From: Ceratotherium simum simum
Taxonomy: Eukaryota; Chordata; Mammalia; Perissodactyla; Rhinocerotidae
DNA: 64,000 nt
Direction: 5' to 3'
Assembly (NCBI RefSeq): GCF_000283155.1
Contig: NW_004454179.1
Coordinates: forward strand, 6,215,068-6,279,067
The notes beneath the pieces were generated by a model. The model was not told where the DNA came from, searched no databases, and was given only the letters and a program-made list of their open reading frames with translations. Positions 34,880-45,965 of the stretch are shown one piece after another. A program made the translations under genes and the position numbers. Positions within the stretch are counted from its first letter, which is position 1. Each line of letters begins with the position of its first letter.

Positions 34880-35422
34880 TGTGGTAGCCAGCCACCAAGA
34901 TGGCCTCCAGTGGTTCTTGTCCCTTGGTGTTAACATATTTGTGTAGTCCCATCCCACACTGAATAGAGTTGGCCTCTGTAACCAATAAGATATTGTGGAA
35001 ATGAAGGAGTGTGACTTCTGAGACTATGTCATAAGAGAGAATGTGGGTTCCATCTTGTGTTCTTTTGGATCACTTGTTTTGGTGGAAGCTAGTTGCCATG
35101 CCAGGAGGGCACTCAACCAGCCCTATGGATAGGTCCATGTGACATAGCATTGAGACCACCTGCTAATCAGCCCTATTTACTCACCAGGCATGTGAGAAAG
35201 ATACCTTGGAAATAGATCTTTAACCCTAGTGAAGCCTTCAAATGACTGCAGTACTGGCAAGCATCGTAACTGCTATCTCATGTGAGACTCTATGTCAGAA
35301 AACTCTAGCTAAGCTGCTCCTGGATCCCTCACCCACACAAATCGTATGAGATAATAAATATTTATTAGCTTTATCTGCTAAGCTTTGGGTAATTTTTAAG
35401 GCATCTATAAGTAGCTAATACA
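34880..35422 (+). repeat. 3' LTR of the MaLR element
   Basis: Begins TGTGGTAGCCAGCCACCAAG and ends near GTAGCTAATACA, with ACAAATCGTATGAGATAATA just upstream of the end. It starts with TG and ends with CA, as LTRs do. Confidence 0.75.
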
Positions 35423-35483
35423 TGAAAATTTTCCAAAACTGAGGGCTTTTTTTTTCATTAAAAAACACTAGCAGAATAAATAT

Positions 35484-35761
35484 AAGAAAATCATAATGGG
35501 GCCGGCCCCGTGGCTTAGTGGTTAAGTGCNNNNNNNNNNNNNNNNNNNNNNNNNNNNNNNNNNNNNNNNNNNNNNNNNNNNNNNNNNNNNNNNNNNNNNN
35601 NNNNNNNNNNNNNNNNNNNNNNNNNNNNNGCCATGCTGAGGCCGTGTCCCACATACAGCAACTAGAAGGATGTGCAACTATGACATACAACTATCTACTG
35701 GGGCTTGGGGGGGGGGGGAAATAAATAAATAAAATCTTAAAAAAAAAAGAAAATCATAATG
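35484..35761 (+). repeat. ERE1 SINE holding an assembly gap
   Basis: Forward ERE1 at 35499-35746, bounded by identical AAGAAAATCATAATG at 35484-35498 and 35747-35761. Its GC-rich tRNA-like part is replaced by 100 Ns. Both ends of the element are present and in frame with the ERE1 order, so the gap falls wholly inside the SINE. Confidence 0.95.
35530..35629. other. assembly gap (100 N)
   Basis: Exactly 100 undetermined bases. By comparison with the intact ERE1 at 33839-34050, the missing piece between GTTAAGTGC and GCCATGCTGAG should be about 64 bp, so 100 is a placeholder length. Confidence 0.97.
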
Positions 35762-36600
35762 AATCCATAAGAACCAAACTGCTGAAGTCCAAAATAAAGG
35801 GAAAATTTTAAAAGCAAGATTATCTCCTTACAAAGATTTTAAAAGACATATTATCTTCAATGGAACAAAAATTGGATAGATAGCTGTGACTTCTCAAAAG
35901 AAACAATGGAAGCCAGAGACAACATAAAGATATCTTCAACGTGGTGTAAGAAAATAACTGCCAATGTAGAATTCCTTACTAAACAAAATATCCTTCCATA
36001 TTGAAGGTGAAATAAATACATCTTCAGTCAAACAAAAACTGAAAAAATTTTATCACCAGCAAACCCACACTAAAGGACATAATAAAGGGTATTTCTTTTA
36101 GGCAGACGAGAAAGGATCCCAGATGGAAGCTTGGAGTTGCAGGACATTATGAAAGCAAGTAAATATGAATTAATTATGTTTGTATAAAACAGTAATAACA
36201 ATATCTTTTGTGGTTTAGAATACACAGAGAAATAAAATACGTGAAGAATAGTGGCACATAAGTCAGGAGAGATGGGATTAAAATGAGTTAAAGTGTTCTC
36301 TTTTCATTGTCCAAGAAAAAGATGAAGTACTAATATATATTAGACATTAATAAGTCAAGGGTGAATAAATAGGCTATAGGTAAAGCACTTTCAGAGGAGT
36401 AAAGAATAAATAACTACCAAGCTGATAAAAGACAGAAAGGAATAATAAAACACCCAATCAATCCAAAAGAATAAAAGAAAGGGAGAAAAAGAACCCCAGA
36501 AAAGGTAGGACAAACAAAAAACAAATAGTAAGTTGGTAGATTTAAGTTCACAAATGGCCAAGAGTATCTACAACAATTGGACAGAATAAGAAGGTAAAAG
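35762..36600 (+). repeat. L1 ORF1 end and inter-ORF region
   Basis: Plus-strand L1. CAAACTGCTGAAGTCCAAAA, CTTCTCAAAAGAAACAATGG, then CAGTCAAACAAAAACTG and CACTAAAGGACATAATAAAG follow the ORF1 3' order; AATGGCCAAGAGTATCTAC near 36555 is inter-ORF. The element is broken at about 36600. Confidence 0.75.
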
Positions 36601-37029
36601 TGGGAAGAGTTTCTCATCATATATCAAGACATAAAGTTACAGTAATTAGGACAGTGTTCTATTGATGCAAGTATAGAAAAACAGAAAAATTAGCCAGAAG
36701 ACAAAGTCTGGAAATAGACCACATTCATGTGGACATCTGATTTACGAGAAGGGTGGTTCTGTAGAATAGTAATGGAAGGACTGTCTTTTCAATAAATCAT
36801 GTTGGGAAAATTGGATATCTCTACGGCAAACAAATGAAGCAACTCCTACATCTAAATGTGAAAAGTAGGCGATAACGTTTCTAGAAGGTAATATATGAAA
36901 AAATCTTCCTTCTTGGTGTGGGGACATAATTCTTAAACAATATAAAAAGGCACTAACTCTAAAGGAAAATATCAATAAATTGGACTACATCAAAATTTAA
37001 AAGTTCTGTTCATCAAAAGATACCATTAA

Positions 37030-37515
37030 AGGAAATCCCACCATTTGTGACAACGTGGATGGACCTGGAAGACATTATGCTAAGTGACAAATACTACATG
37101 ATTCTCTTATATGAGGCAACTAAAATAGTCAAACATATAGGGAAGCAGACAGTAGAATGTTGGTAATCGGGATGGGGAGAGAAAGACATGGGAGTTGTGT
37201 TCAATGGGTATAAAGTTACAGTTATACAAGATGAGTAAATTTGCTGTACAACATAGTGCCCATAGTTAACAGTATGGTATTGTACACTTACAAATTTGTT
37301 AAAAGAATAGATCTCATGATAAGTGTTCTTATCACAAAACAAAACAAACCACAAAGGGACACCAGGAAATCTTTGGAGGCGAGGGACATGTTTATTACCT
37401 TGATTGTGGTGATGGTAACATGAATGTATACATATGTCCAAACTCACCAAACTGTATACATTAATTATGTGCAGTGTTGTTGTATACCAATTATACCTGA
37501 ATAAATCTGGAAAAA
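37030..37515 (+). mobile_element. younger L1 3' end nested in L1
   Basis: TGACAACGTGGATGGACCTG, GACATTATGCTAAGTGACAA and a terminal AATTATACCTGAATAAATCT then A run mark an L1 3' end. It falls exactly between two consecutive parts of the surrounding older L1, so it inserted after it. The target-site duplication is too short or decayed to be seen. Confidence 0.75.
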
Positions 37516-38085
37516 AAGAGATTGAAAAAGCAAGCCATAAAAAGGGAGACTATATTTACAACACATTTAATTTACAAAAGACTCATATTCAGAATACTGT
37601 ATCAAAAGAACTTCTGTAAATCAGTAAGATATACAACCAAACAGAAAAATGAGCAAAAGACTTAGACACTGCACAAAAGAGAATCCAATTAGCCAATAAG
37701 TGTATAGAAAGATACTCAACCTCATTACTAAATAATAGAATACAAACTCAACCAAAATGTTAAGAATTGGTGTGCATGTGGAACCACTAGTACTCTCATA
37801 TGGTGGTCAGAATGCATGTTAGTATAATCACTTTAGAGACGATTTGGCAATATATGCTAAAAATAAATATACACAATTGTATGATCTACCAGATCTATTT
37901 ATAGGTATATATACAAAATAATTTGTGCAACATGTGCAACAAAAGATATATATAAGAATGTTCATAGCAACATTATTTGTGATTACCCCAGATTGGAAGG
38001 TGTCCAATTGCCCATCAAAAATACGAAGGATAAATACATGAATATACATGTTATATTCACACAATGTAACAGTTCACAGCAATTT

Positions 38086-38370
38086 AAAAATAATTATCTA
38101 GGGCCAGCCTGGTGGCGTAGTGGTTAACTTCGTGTGCTCCACTTTGGCGGCCCAGGGTTCATCGGTTCGGATCCCAGGCGCAGACCTACACACTGCTCAT
38201 CAAGCCATGCTGTGGTGGCATCCCACATACAAAATAGAAGATTGACACAGGTGTTAGCTTAACGATAGTCTTCCTCGAGCAAAAAGAGGAAGATTGGCAA
38301 CAGATGCTAGCTCAGGGCCAATCTTCCTCACCAAAAAATAAATAAGTAAATAAATAAAAATAATTATCTA
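38086..38370 (+). repeat. ERE2 SINE with perfect 15-bp duplication
   Basis: Forward ERE2 at 38101-38355: GGGCCAGCCTGGTGGCG head, B box-like GGTTCGGATCC, then tail units TTAGCTTAACGATAGTC and GATGCTAGCTCAGGGCCAAT. Identical flanks AAAAATAATTATCTA lie at 38086-38100 and 38356-38370. Confidence 0.95.
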
Positions 38371-38700
38371 CTGTTACTCAAGAAAATGGATGACACAATG
38401 TTGAATGAATAAATACACACAAGCACACAATCATACTGTATGATTTCATTAATGTAAGGTTAAAAAAATAGACTGAACTGATTTATTGTGAATAGAAGTC
38501 AGGAAAGTGATTACCTCTGGGGAGGGGAGAGTGTATAGTGATTGGGAGGAGGCATGAAGGGGTTTCTGGGGTGCTGGTAATTTTTTTTACCTCTGGGTAA
38601 TTACATGGGTATATTAGCTTTGAGAAAATTCATTGCACTATGCATTTGTCATTTGCCCACTTCTTTATATATTTTTTAAAATTTTCATTAAAACGTTCTA

Positions 38701-39499
38701 AATGAACTACTCACTCTCCCTAGGACAGCAACTACATAAAAACAGCAGTTCTTGGCAGCCATGTTATGGCAGATGCATCAATGACAATTGCTGGCTCTGG
38801 TACTTGCTTATTCCTGTTGGATCATGTTTTCTAACTGTAGGCAGCATTTTTTCAATTTCAGATGGCTTTAAATTCAGAAATGTATTTTCTCGGAAGTCAG
38901 ATTCAATATTACTTTTATGAAAACATTTCCAGAAAAGTTGGCCATTGAAACACGATTCTATCAAAATACAACTCTAGCTTAATACAAATGTGACTATGAA
39001 GTTTACAGTGCAAACACTGGCTCTGCAAATATCATCTCTTTCCAGGTATATATATACGCTTCATTAAAATGTTGAATCAAATAAATGTTCGTGAAATCTC
39101 CATTTTCCTCAAGAGGAGGAAGAAAATGGCAATCAACAAAGCAAAGTTTCTATTTTAAGATTATTTATTACTCCAGGTCAAAGACTTTCCAAACAACTGG
39201 AATATGAACAGGGCAGCACTGAAATGGATATTGATGACTTCCTGTGGAATCTCATTTACATGAGATGAAATAAAGAATATTAAAACTTACCGGAAATGTT
39301 TTCCGTGAAACAAGACTATAGTAGTTCACTGATAATAAAAAATATAGTCTCATATAAAATATGCTATTTTATAACATATGCTTGTAGGTTATGGTATTTG
39401 AAATGTGTTTAATATTTAGTTTTCCTATTTTAAAAATTTCACTAATCCTGAAAATTTTAAAGAAAAAAGCAATCCTAATACTTATATTTCAATACTATG
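38701..39499. other. unassigned DNA
   Basis: No gene, CpG island or named repeat recognised between two L1 blocks. Confidence 0.4.
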
Positions 39500-41850
39500 T
39501 GAAGTGAAATGCAACCCCATCTATATTGTCCTTTTGTCCTGGTTTTGGAATCATTGGGTTGTTTGGTATTGATTCTAGGAAATGTGTTAAGACTTTATAT
39601 CTTAAATTGTGTTCAAGTTTTGTAAATATTCCTCTTGTCTATTCTTAGTTTTTTAAGTGCAGGAATATATGAATTAGATCAAACTTACTGATTTTATTGT
39701 TCAAATCTATATCCTTAGTAATTGTTTTTCTGCTTGTCCTATCAGTTTGTGATAGAGGTGTATTAAAATCTCCCTCTATGATTGTGGATTTCTCAAATTT
39801 TTTTCTTTTCATTGTTAGTTTTTGCTTTATAAATTCCAATCTTATGTTGTTATGTATAAGTTCAGGATTGTGATACTGTCTAGGTTGATTGTTCCTTTTA
39901 TTATTCCTATGTAGTAACTCTTTTAAATCCCTATTACAGCTTCTGTCCTTAAAATATATTTTGGACTCATAATGATACTTTAAACCTATCTTTCCTTTAG
40001 TTTAGTGTTTTCTTGGTGTAGCTTTCTACCCTTTACTTTCAAACTTTCTGTATAGTTTTTGTTTTAGATTTTCTCTTGTAAGCAGCACAGAGATGGAATT
40101 TATTTTTGTGATATATTCTGAGAATCTGTCTTTCAATATGTAAGCTTAATCTGTTGAAATGATTATTACTATATTTGGACTTATTTTTATCATAGTACTT
40201 GCATTTTCTATTTACCACTTTTTATCATTGTATCTTTATTTTTTCCTTCCTTATGTTGGATTTTAAAAAATTTGCTGCCTTTTGATTCCTCTCCTGATTT
40301 GGAAACTATAGAATGTATGCCTGTTCTTTTAATAGTAACCCTTAATTTTTAATGTACATACAAATATAAAAATTATTTCTAACAATGTCTGTAATTACTG
40401 AGTATTTCTATCTTTCTTCTGAACACAACGTGACTTTTATCCAATGAACACCAAGCCCAACTCCAAATCTTATAACTGTTGCATAGAGTTTCAGCTTCAA
40501 CTTCTTTCAAAGATAAAATTTTTTTTGAAGAGTTCATTAATTTATGAACATATTTTCTAAGTTTCAGAACTCACCATTTTTGTTAAATCTCATACTTTCC
40601 CTCTAGGTTTACTTAACTAGTTATTTTGAAGCTGTTTTTCTCAGTCTATCCCAACCCCACGGGGTAGAACAAGAGTTTATATTATAGATTGCAGGCCTTC
40701 TGTTCCAGAGTAAACTGAGGCTATCACAATTCCTTATAGAGCCAGTGGATGATTTGTTTTGTTCCTGGGACTTCCTTTCACTGTATCTTGAGCTTTTCTT
40801 GTTCTTTTTCCTGATTTCTCCTATTTCCTGGTTTCTATGTCTTCCTCTTTCTTGGTTTACTCCCTTATTCTAGTAAAGCATTACCTTTTTGGGAAAGAGT
40901 GCAAGAGAGGTAAATTTTGGAGAATTTCCTTTTCTGAAAATGTCTTGATTCTACTCTCACGTTTAACTGATAGTTTGGTTATAGAACCCTACGTTGGAAA
41001 AAAATTGGGAAGGAATTTAGAATTTGAAGGTATTTCTCCATCTAGCCTTTTGTGTTATCATTGAGAAATCTAATTCTATTTTTATTCACAATCTTTTGCA
41101 TGTGACCTGCTTTTTCTCTCTGAGAGATTTTAGGCTTTTTATATCCTGATGTTCTGAATTTTACAAGGATGTATCTTCGTTTGGCCTTTTGGTGGCCCTT
41201 CAGTGAGTAAATACAATATGGAAATTCATGCTCTTCAGTTCTGGGACATTTTCTTGCATTATTTATTTAATAATTACTTCTCATTTCTCTTTTCTCATTT
41301 TCTAGAACTCCCATTAATTGAATGTTACATTTTAATTTTTAATGTTTTCTTTATTTTAATTAGGAATTTTTTTCTATTTGGGGGGAACATTTTTTACAAT
41401 TTTATCTTCAAAACAATTTATTGAATATTTTAGAGCATAGCTTTAATTTTCAAGAGTGCTTTCTTGGCCTCAGGATATTCATTTTTCATAGTATTTATGC
41501 TCTTCTTTCATAGATACAATACCTTTACTTATCCATCTGGGGATATTATAGTTGGTTTTGTTTTGTTTTGCTTTCTTCTGCTTGCTGCGACTCTCTTTCT
41601 TTGGTTATTTTTTCTGTCTTTGCTTTTACAAAAAACAATCTATATTTTTTAGAGGCTTTTCTTGAATCTCTGACTATTCTTGGCTCCCTAAATCTGTATT
41701 TAAAAGTGAGGCAGTTAAACATTGATTGGATTGCTTATTTACTGGTGGGCTTTATTGTGGGGTCTTTGAGTTTTATTGAAAGACTGACCCCTAAATGTCA
41801 ATTTCTATGAGTATTTTTCTTGGATTCTTCTCATTTCACTAGAGGGGAAA
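39500..41850 (-). mobile_element. decayed L1, ORF2 endonuclease to 5' region
   Basis: The minus frame 39645-39839 carries IIEGDFNTPLSQTDRTSRKT, the endonuclease part of L1 ORF2. Further 5' (higher coordinates) are inter-ORF sequence (about 39900-40500) and an ORF1-like region (about 40900-41500; TTTTGGTGGCCCTTCAGTGA, CATTTTCTAGAACTCCCATT). The boundaries are approximate. Confidence 0.75.
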
Positions 41851-42199
41851 AAAGCAGTGGTGTAATTTCAGTCTACATATGGGCATTTTTCATTTAAATC
41901 TGTTGGATCTCTGCCCCTTGTCCCAAGGGCCAGTTCCTTTCGCATATCCTCAGTTTCTTGGTTTTGAGGAACATTGGCATCTTGGTGGTAGGATCAGTTA
42001 AAGTGAGGACCTATAGTCTATGGAGATACTTCTCACTCTCAGTTGATTTATTCAGTAGATGCAAAATTGACTCTCAGGATAATGTCTCCCTTTTCTGCTA
42101 TGGTCTAGTCTTCCCTCCAGGTTTCTCCCCTGTTGGGAAATCAATGAAATAAAAAATGGCTTGATTATGGGGTCTCCTTCAGCTTCCCTTTCTTCCCTT
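41851..42199. other. unassigned, possibly L1 5' UTR
   Basis: Lies just 5' of the minus-strand L1 and could be the rest of its 5' UTR, but I find no firm match. No gene recognised. Confidence 0.35.
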
Positions 42200-43130
42200 T
42201 ATGCCAACTTTAAAAAATATTTTACTATGGAAAATGTAAAAATGTAATGCATATACAAAAAGTAGACAGAATTTTATAATGGTTCCTTCTATATCCATCT
42301 TCCAGAGTCAATAAATATGAACTCAAAGCCAATCTTATTTCATCCTATCCTCACCTACACCCTCTACCTCTTCATTTTGAAGTAAATTTTGGACACATTA
42401 TCAATTTCATCTGTAAATATTTCAGCATGTATCTCTAAATGATAAACTTCTAAAACATAATATATACATTCCACCTAAAAATTAGCAAAATTCTTAATAT
42501 CATCAAATATCCTCAGTCTTCAAATTTCCAATGATCTCATACAGGTCTTTTTTGTGTGTGTGTGTGAGGAAGATCAGTCCTGAGCTAACATCCATGCTAA
42601 TCCTCCTCTTTTTTTGCTGAGGAAGACCGGCTCTGAGCTAACATCTATTGCCAATACACCTCCTTTTTTTCCCCCCAAAGCTCCAGTAGATAGTTTTATG
42701 TCATAGCTGCACATCCTTCTAGTTGCTGTATGTGGGATGCAGCTTCAGCATGGCCGGAGTAGCGGCCCGTTGGCGCGCACCCAGGATCCGAACCCGGGCC
42801 GCCAGCAGTGGAGCGCGTGCACCCAACCACTAAGCCATAGGGCCGGCCCATCATACAGGTCTTAAGTGTGTTTTTGTCTGTGTGCTCGAGTCAGGGTCCA
42901 AGTAACTTACTTTTACATGAAGTGATTGATTAATATGTATTTTAGGTCTCTTTTAATCTATAGGTTTCCCTTCCGTCTCTTTTTTTCCTTGCAATTTTTT
43001 GTTTGGTTGGGAAACCAAGTCATTAGTCTTGTGCAGTTTCCCAAAGCTCATAGCTGATTTTGTCCCCATGGTGTAGTTTAATATATTCCTCTGTATTTCC
43101 TGTGAATCACTAAGACTACTTCATAGGCAC
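42200..43130 (-). repeat. L1-type 3' region with SINE insert
   Basis: ATGCATATACAAAAAGTAGA, ACAGAATTTTATAATGG, TATTTCAGCATGTATCTCTA and, after the SINE, GTCTCTTTTAATCTATAGGT and TATTCCTCTGTATTTCCTGT. This is the order of a widespread ancient L1 (or other LINE) 3' segment in reverse. The exact subfamily is not assigned. Confidence 0.6.
42537..42863 (-). repeat. composite ERE1/ERE2-tail SINE, second copy
   Basis: Reverse SINE at 42550-42850 with the same plan as 21772-22084: two GAGCTAACATC tail units, TTTTTTTCCCCCCAAAG junction, then an ERE1 body ending in GGCCGGCCCA. Identical flanks TCATACAGGTCTT lie at 42537-42549 and 42851-42863. It contains a short TG repeat at 42554-42567. Confidence 0.93.
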
Positions 43131-43189
43131 TCTTTTGTTCTTCCATGATGCCTGGTTTTCTCTCTTTTTTCTGACATTAGCAGATGCCA

Positions 43190-43460
43190 AACATCTTTAA
43201 TTGCCAACCAAAAGGTATTCATCCTTCCTCCTTGCTATTTTTTAGTCAGGTGGCAATTTGCCCAATGCCAGGGTATAAATCATGACTGGTTTAAGTCAGT
43301 CACAGCAATCCTATTTTCCTTTGCCATTTCTTTTGTTCTAGAGGAGAGTATGTTACTCAGTCTTGGCCAATGAAATATAAGGAGAAGGCTATTGGAATAG
43401 ATTTTTCTTCTGATAACAGAAGACAGAAATTTCTTTGCTTCTGTCTTTTAATATTTCTAC
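43190..43460 (+). repeat. possible ancient LTR-like repeat
   Basis: The CTTGGCCAATGAAATATAAGG segment near 43362 resembles CTGGCCAATGAAATATGAGT at about 19512. It probably belongs to the same family as 19395-19860, but the rest is too diverged to align by eye. Confidence 0.4.
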
Positions 43461-43788
43461 ATTTTTTTCAATAATGTCTTGTTCTTCCTTTATATACTAT
43501 CTTCCCTCATCTCTTTAAGTATATTTAGCATGTTTATTTTAAATTCTTAGTCTGTTCTAATAATGCTTCTTCAGATAGTACATGTTGTTTGCTTTGACAT
43601 CTATCTTTCTGTTAATTTTTCTTCTCAGGTGTCTTTGGAACTTGTGCTCCTCTTTCAGGTGATGTGTATTTGGGTTAGTTTGAAAACCAGGCCCCAGTTG
43701 GTGTGTGTCCATTAGTGTGTGTCCCTTGGTGTGTGGGTCTAGGGACAGAGGAATGAAAGAACCCCAGAGCAGAGAGATCAGGTAACAC
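43461..43788. other. unassigned, L1 5'-UTR-like
   Basis: TAAATTCTTAGTCTGTTCTA and GTTAATTTTTCTTCTCAGGT suggest antisense L1 5' sequence, at low confidence. A GTGTGTGTCC tandem triplet occurs at about 43700-43735. Confidence 0.35.
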
Positions 43789-44070
43789 AAAGCCACTGCT
43801 GGGGCTGGCCCGGTGGTATAGTAGTTAAGCTCGTGCGCTCTGCTTGGGTGGCCCAGGGTTCACTGGTTCGGATCCTGGGTGCAGACCTACGTACCACTCA
43901 TCAAGCCGTGCTGAGGTGGCATCCCATATAGAGCAACTAGAAGGATGTACAATTATGACATATGACTATCTACTGGGGCTTTGGGAGAAAAAAGGAAAAA
44001 TGGAGGAAGTTTGGCAACAGATGTTAGCTCAGGGCCAATCTTCCTCAAAAGAAAAAAAAAAGCCACTGCT
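43789..44070 (+). repeat. ERE2/ERE1 mosaic SINE with target-site duplication
   Basis: Forward SINE at 43801-44058. It has an ERE2-like head (GGGGCTGGCCCGGTGGTATA, GGTTCACTGGTTCGGATCC), a central piece of ERE1 type (GAGCAACTAGAAGGATGTAC to TACTGGGGCTTTGGGAG), and an ERE2-type tail (GATGTTAGCTCAGGGCCAAT). Identical flanks AAAGCCACTGCT lie at 43789-43800 and 44059-44070. Confidence 0.9.
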
Positions 44071-45869
44071 GATCACTGCTGCCAATCCACTCACCCCATC
44101 ACATCATGAGTAACTATTTCCTTTTTGTTGATTAGCCTTAAGTTCACCATAATAATTCTTGTTCCTGACTTCCTTTCTTCCTATTAAAGAATTGTTTAGT
44201 TTAATAAACAAGAGCAAGAGCAAAGCTGGTTGAACATTTCTGAGATTATTTGCTCTTAATAGACAGATTTCCAGCAGTTTTCCTTTCTCATTACAGTGAG
44301 CATACAATTATCATCCAAACTGGGACACTTTTGACTGAGAGGGAGAGCTAGGGAAAGTAGGTATAAACCAGAGCTTTCCCGGGCAAACGGAGTTGTACTG
44401 CCCCTCTATTCAACACTGATATACCTCGGGTCTGAGGGCAAGGGCAGGTCTTTGCATCCCCTGACACTTAGCAGGCATTTCAAAATGTTTATTGAATTCT
44501 GGGCCACTCTTGTAATTTATATTGTGATAGTATCATCTATCTCCTCCATCTGTTTGAGGCATTCTGAATCCATTCTCATATCAATCCTAGCTGTGCTTTT
44601 GTGTACCTTTATATTCACCCACATGCTTTCCTCTGTTTTCAGCCTCCAGTTGATACCTTTTTATATATATGTATAAAGTTTTAGAATAGAGCTTTTCCTC
44701 CTTCCTTGCATTTAATTCTTCCCTCTTGAACAAATTTTGCTCTTCCTATTCCTGTATTTTACTCTTAAATCCTGTTCTATCCTAGCTCTCCAGGTTTGTC
44801 TTACCACCTCAAAGTTTCCTAATATCAACAGGAACAAGGGACATAAAACTAAATGAGTTATTTGTTCTTTTCATTTAATAATTGTTTCTCATTTATTCCA
44901 TCAGGCATTCCAGTATATATTGCAAGGACTTGTCTCTCCCCACCCCCCACTTCCCCAACTAACAACAGTAACAAAACAAAACATCAATAGCAACACAACT
45001 TCAAACTTCTGAGGCATTATATATATCAGTATCTCAGGCATGTTCTTATTTAAAACAAGAAAACAATCTGAGTTTGGGTTTGTTTGTTTTTTTTCTCGAG
45101 GAAGGAGTTAGAAAAATTTGCAGGTGGATATAACTTGAAAATTTTAGAGTAATGAACCAAAATAGTCTACTCTTACAAGTTGAGTGTAATTTTTTGATAT
45201 TAATATGGTCCAATGTCACTGGTCTCACAGAAGTTAGATTTACCCTTTTAAAAAAATTTTCCACAAAAAAATCAAATTAATTTAGGTAGTATTCAATCTC
45301 CACTAGTCAAAAAAACAAAAAAGAAAGAAAAATCCTATACTTTTTATTCTTTTAAAACTTTAATGAAATGTACTATACATATAAAAGAGTACAAAGGAGT
45401 ATATATAACAGATATGTGTACCAGGTTTGTTCTTAAAAGATATATAATTAACAAGCATTCAATTTCCTCTTTTTATTTTTCTAAAGACTCGAATTTTCTG
45501 TGCCATCTGCCCTCAGGATACAGAGATTCTTAGAAAGAATTTAATGTGATTGGTCACAGGAGAGGTACCCTAAACTATTTAGGTAAGGCCAGTATTGTTT
45601 ATATAGTTTAACGTTCTTCACAGTTGAAAGTATAGTATCCACTGAAAGAACTAAGAAGGAGGGACTACATCGTTAAAAAAACTCAATAAAAATAGCAGTG
45701 CATCCAAAGTCTTGGTTGTCTAGGAAGTGTGAGTTGAGAGGAAAATGGCAGGGATGCCTACCCTAAAAAAATCTTTCTTATCACCTGTTATAGCGTCTGA
45801 AATCCCACCTTTGAAATTGTTCTGTTGAATCAGGAAATCTTTTAGACATTCAAGAGTCTCCCATTGAAC
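44071..45869. other. unassigned DNA
   Basis: No gene or firm repeat match. The portion 45340-45470 looks LINE-3'-like (AATGAAATGTACTATACATA), but weakly. Confidence 0.35.
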
Positions 45870-45965
45870 TGATGACTCTTTGAGGGATCATGTCTTTCTT
45901 AGTACTAGCACAGTGTCTGGCACATAATAAGTGTTCAAGAAAATGTCTGCTGAATAAATATTAAA
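45870..45965 (+). repeat. L2/MIR3 3' fragment
   Basis: GCACAGTGTCTGGCACATAA, then TAAGTGTTCAAGAAAATG and TGCTGAATAAAT are the standard L2/MIR 3' end. Confidence 0.75.

Larger units (their letters stand above)
32862..35422 (+). mobile_element. MaLR element with two LTRs and internal region
   Basis: Two related LTRs in the same orientation enclose about 1.5 kb. LTR copies share GAAATGAAGGAGTGTGACTT / GAAATGATGGAGTGTAACTT, then AACCAGCCCTATGGA / AGCAGCCCTATGGA, and the TATGAGATAATAAAT ends. LTR 1 is 32862-33340 (5' end lost), LTR 2 is 34880-35422. The inside starts with GGAGTGCTGCTGTAACAAAA and has CTTATAGTAAAATGTGAGAG, as in MaLR internal sequence. MaLRs are non-autonomous relatives of ERV-L; no gag or pol is encoded here. 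An ERE1 is inserted at 33839-34050. Confidence 0.78.
36600..38700 (+). mobile_element. L1 ORF2 C-terminal half, with nested inserts
   Basis: Begins at ORF2 well past the RT (GGAAATAGACCACATTCATG, TCTTTTCAATAAATCATGTT, ATCAATAAATTGGACTACAT). It is interrupted by another L1 end at about 37030-37515, resumes with AAAAAGCAAGCCATAAAAAG, and continues through AATGTTCATAGCAACATTAT to about 38700. The RT part is missing between here and 36600. Confidence 0.78.
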
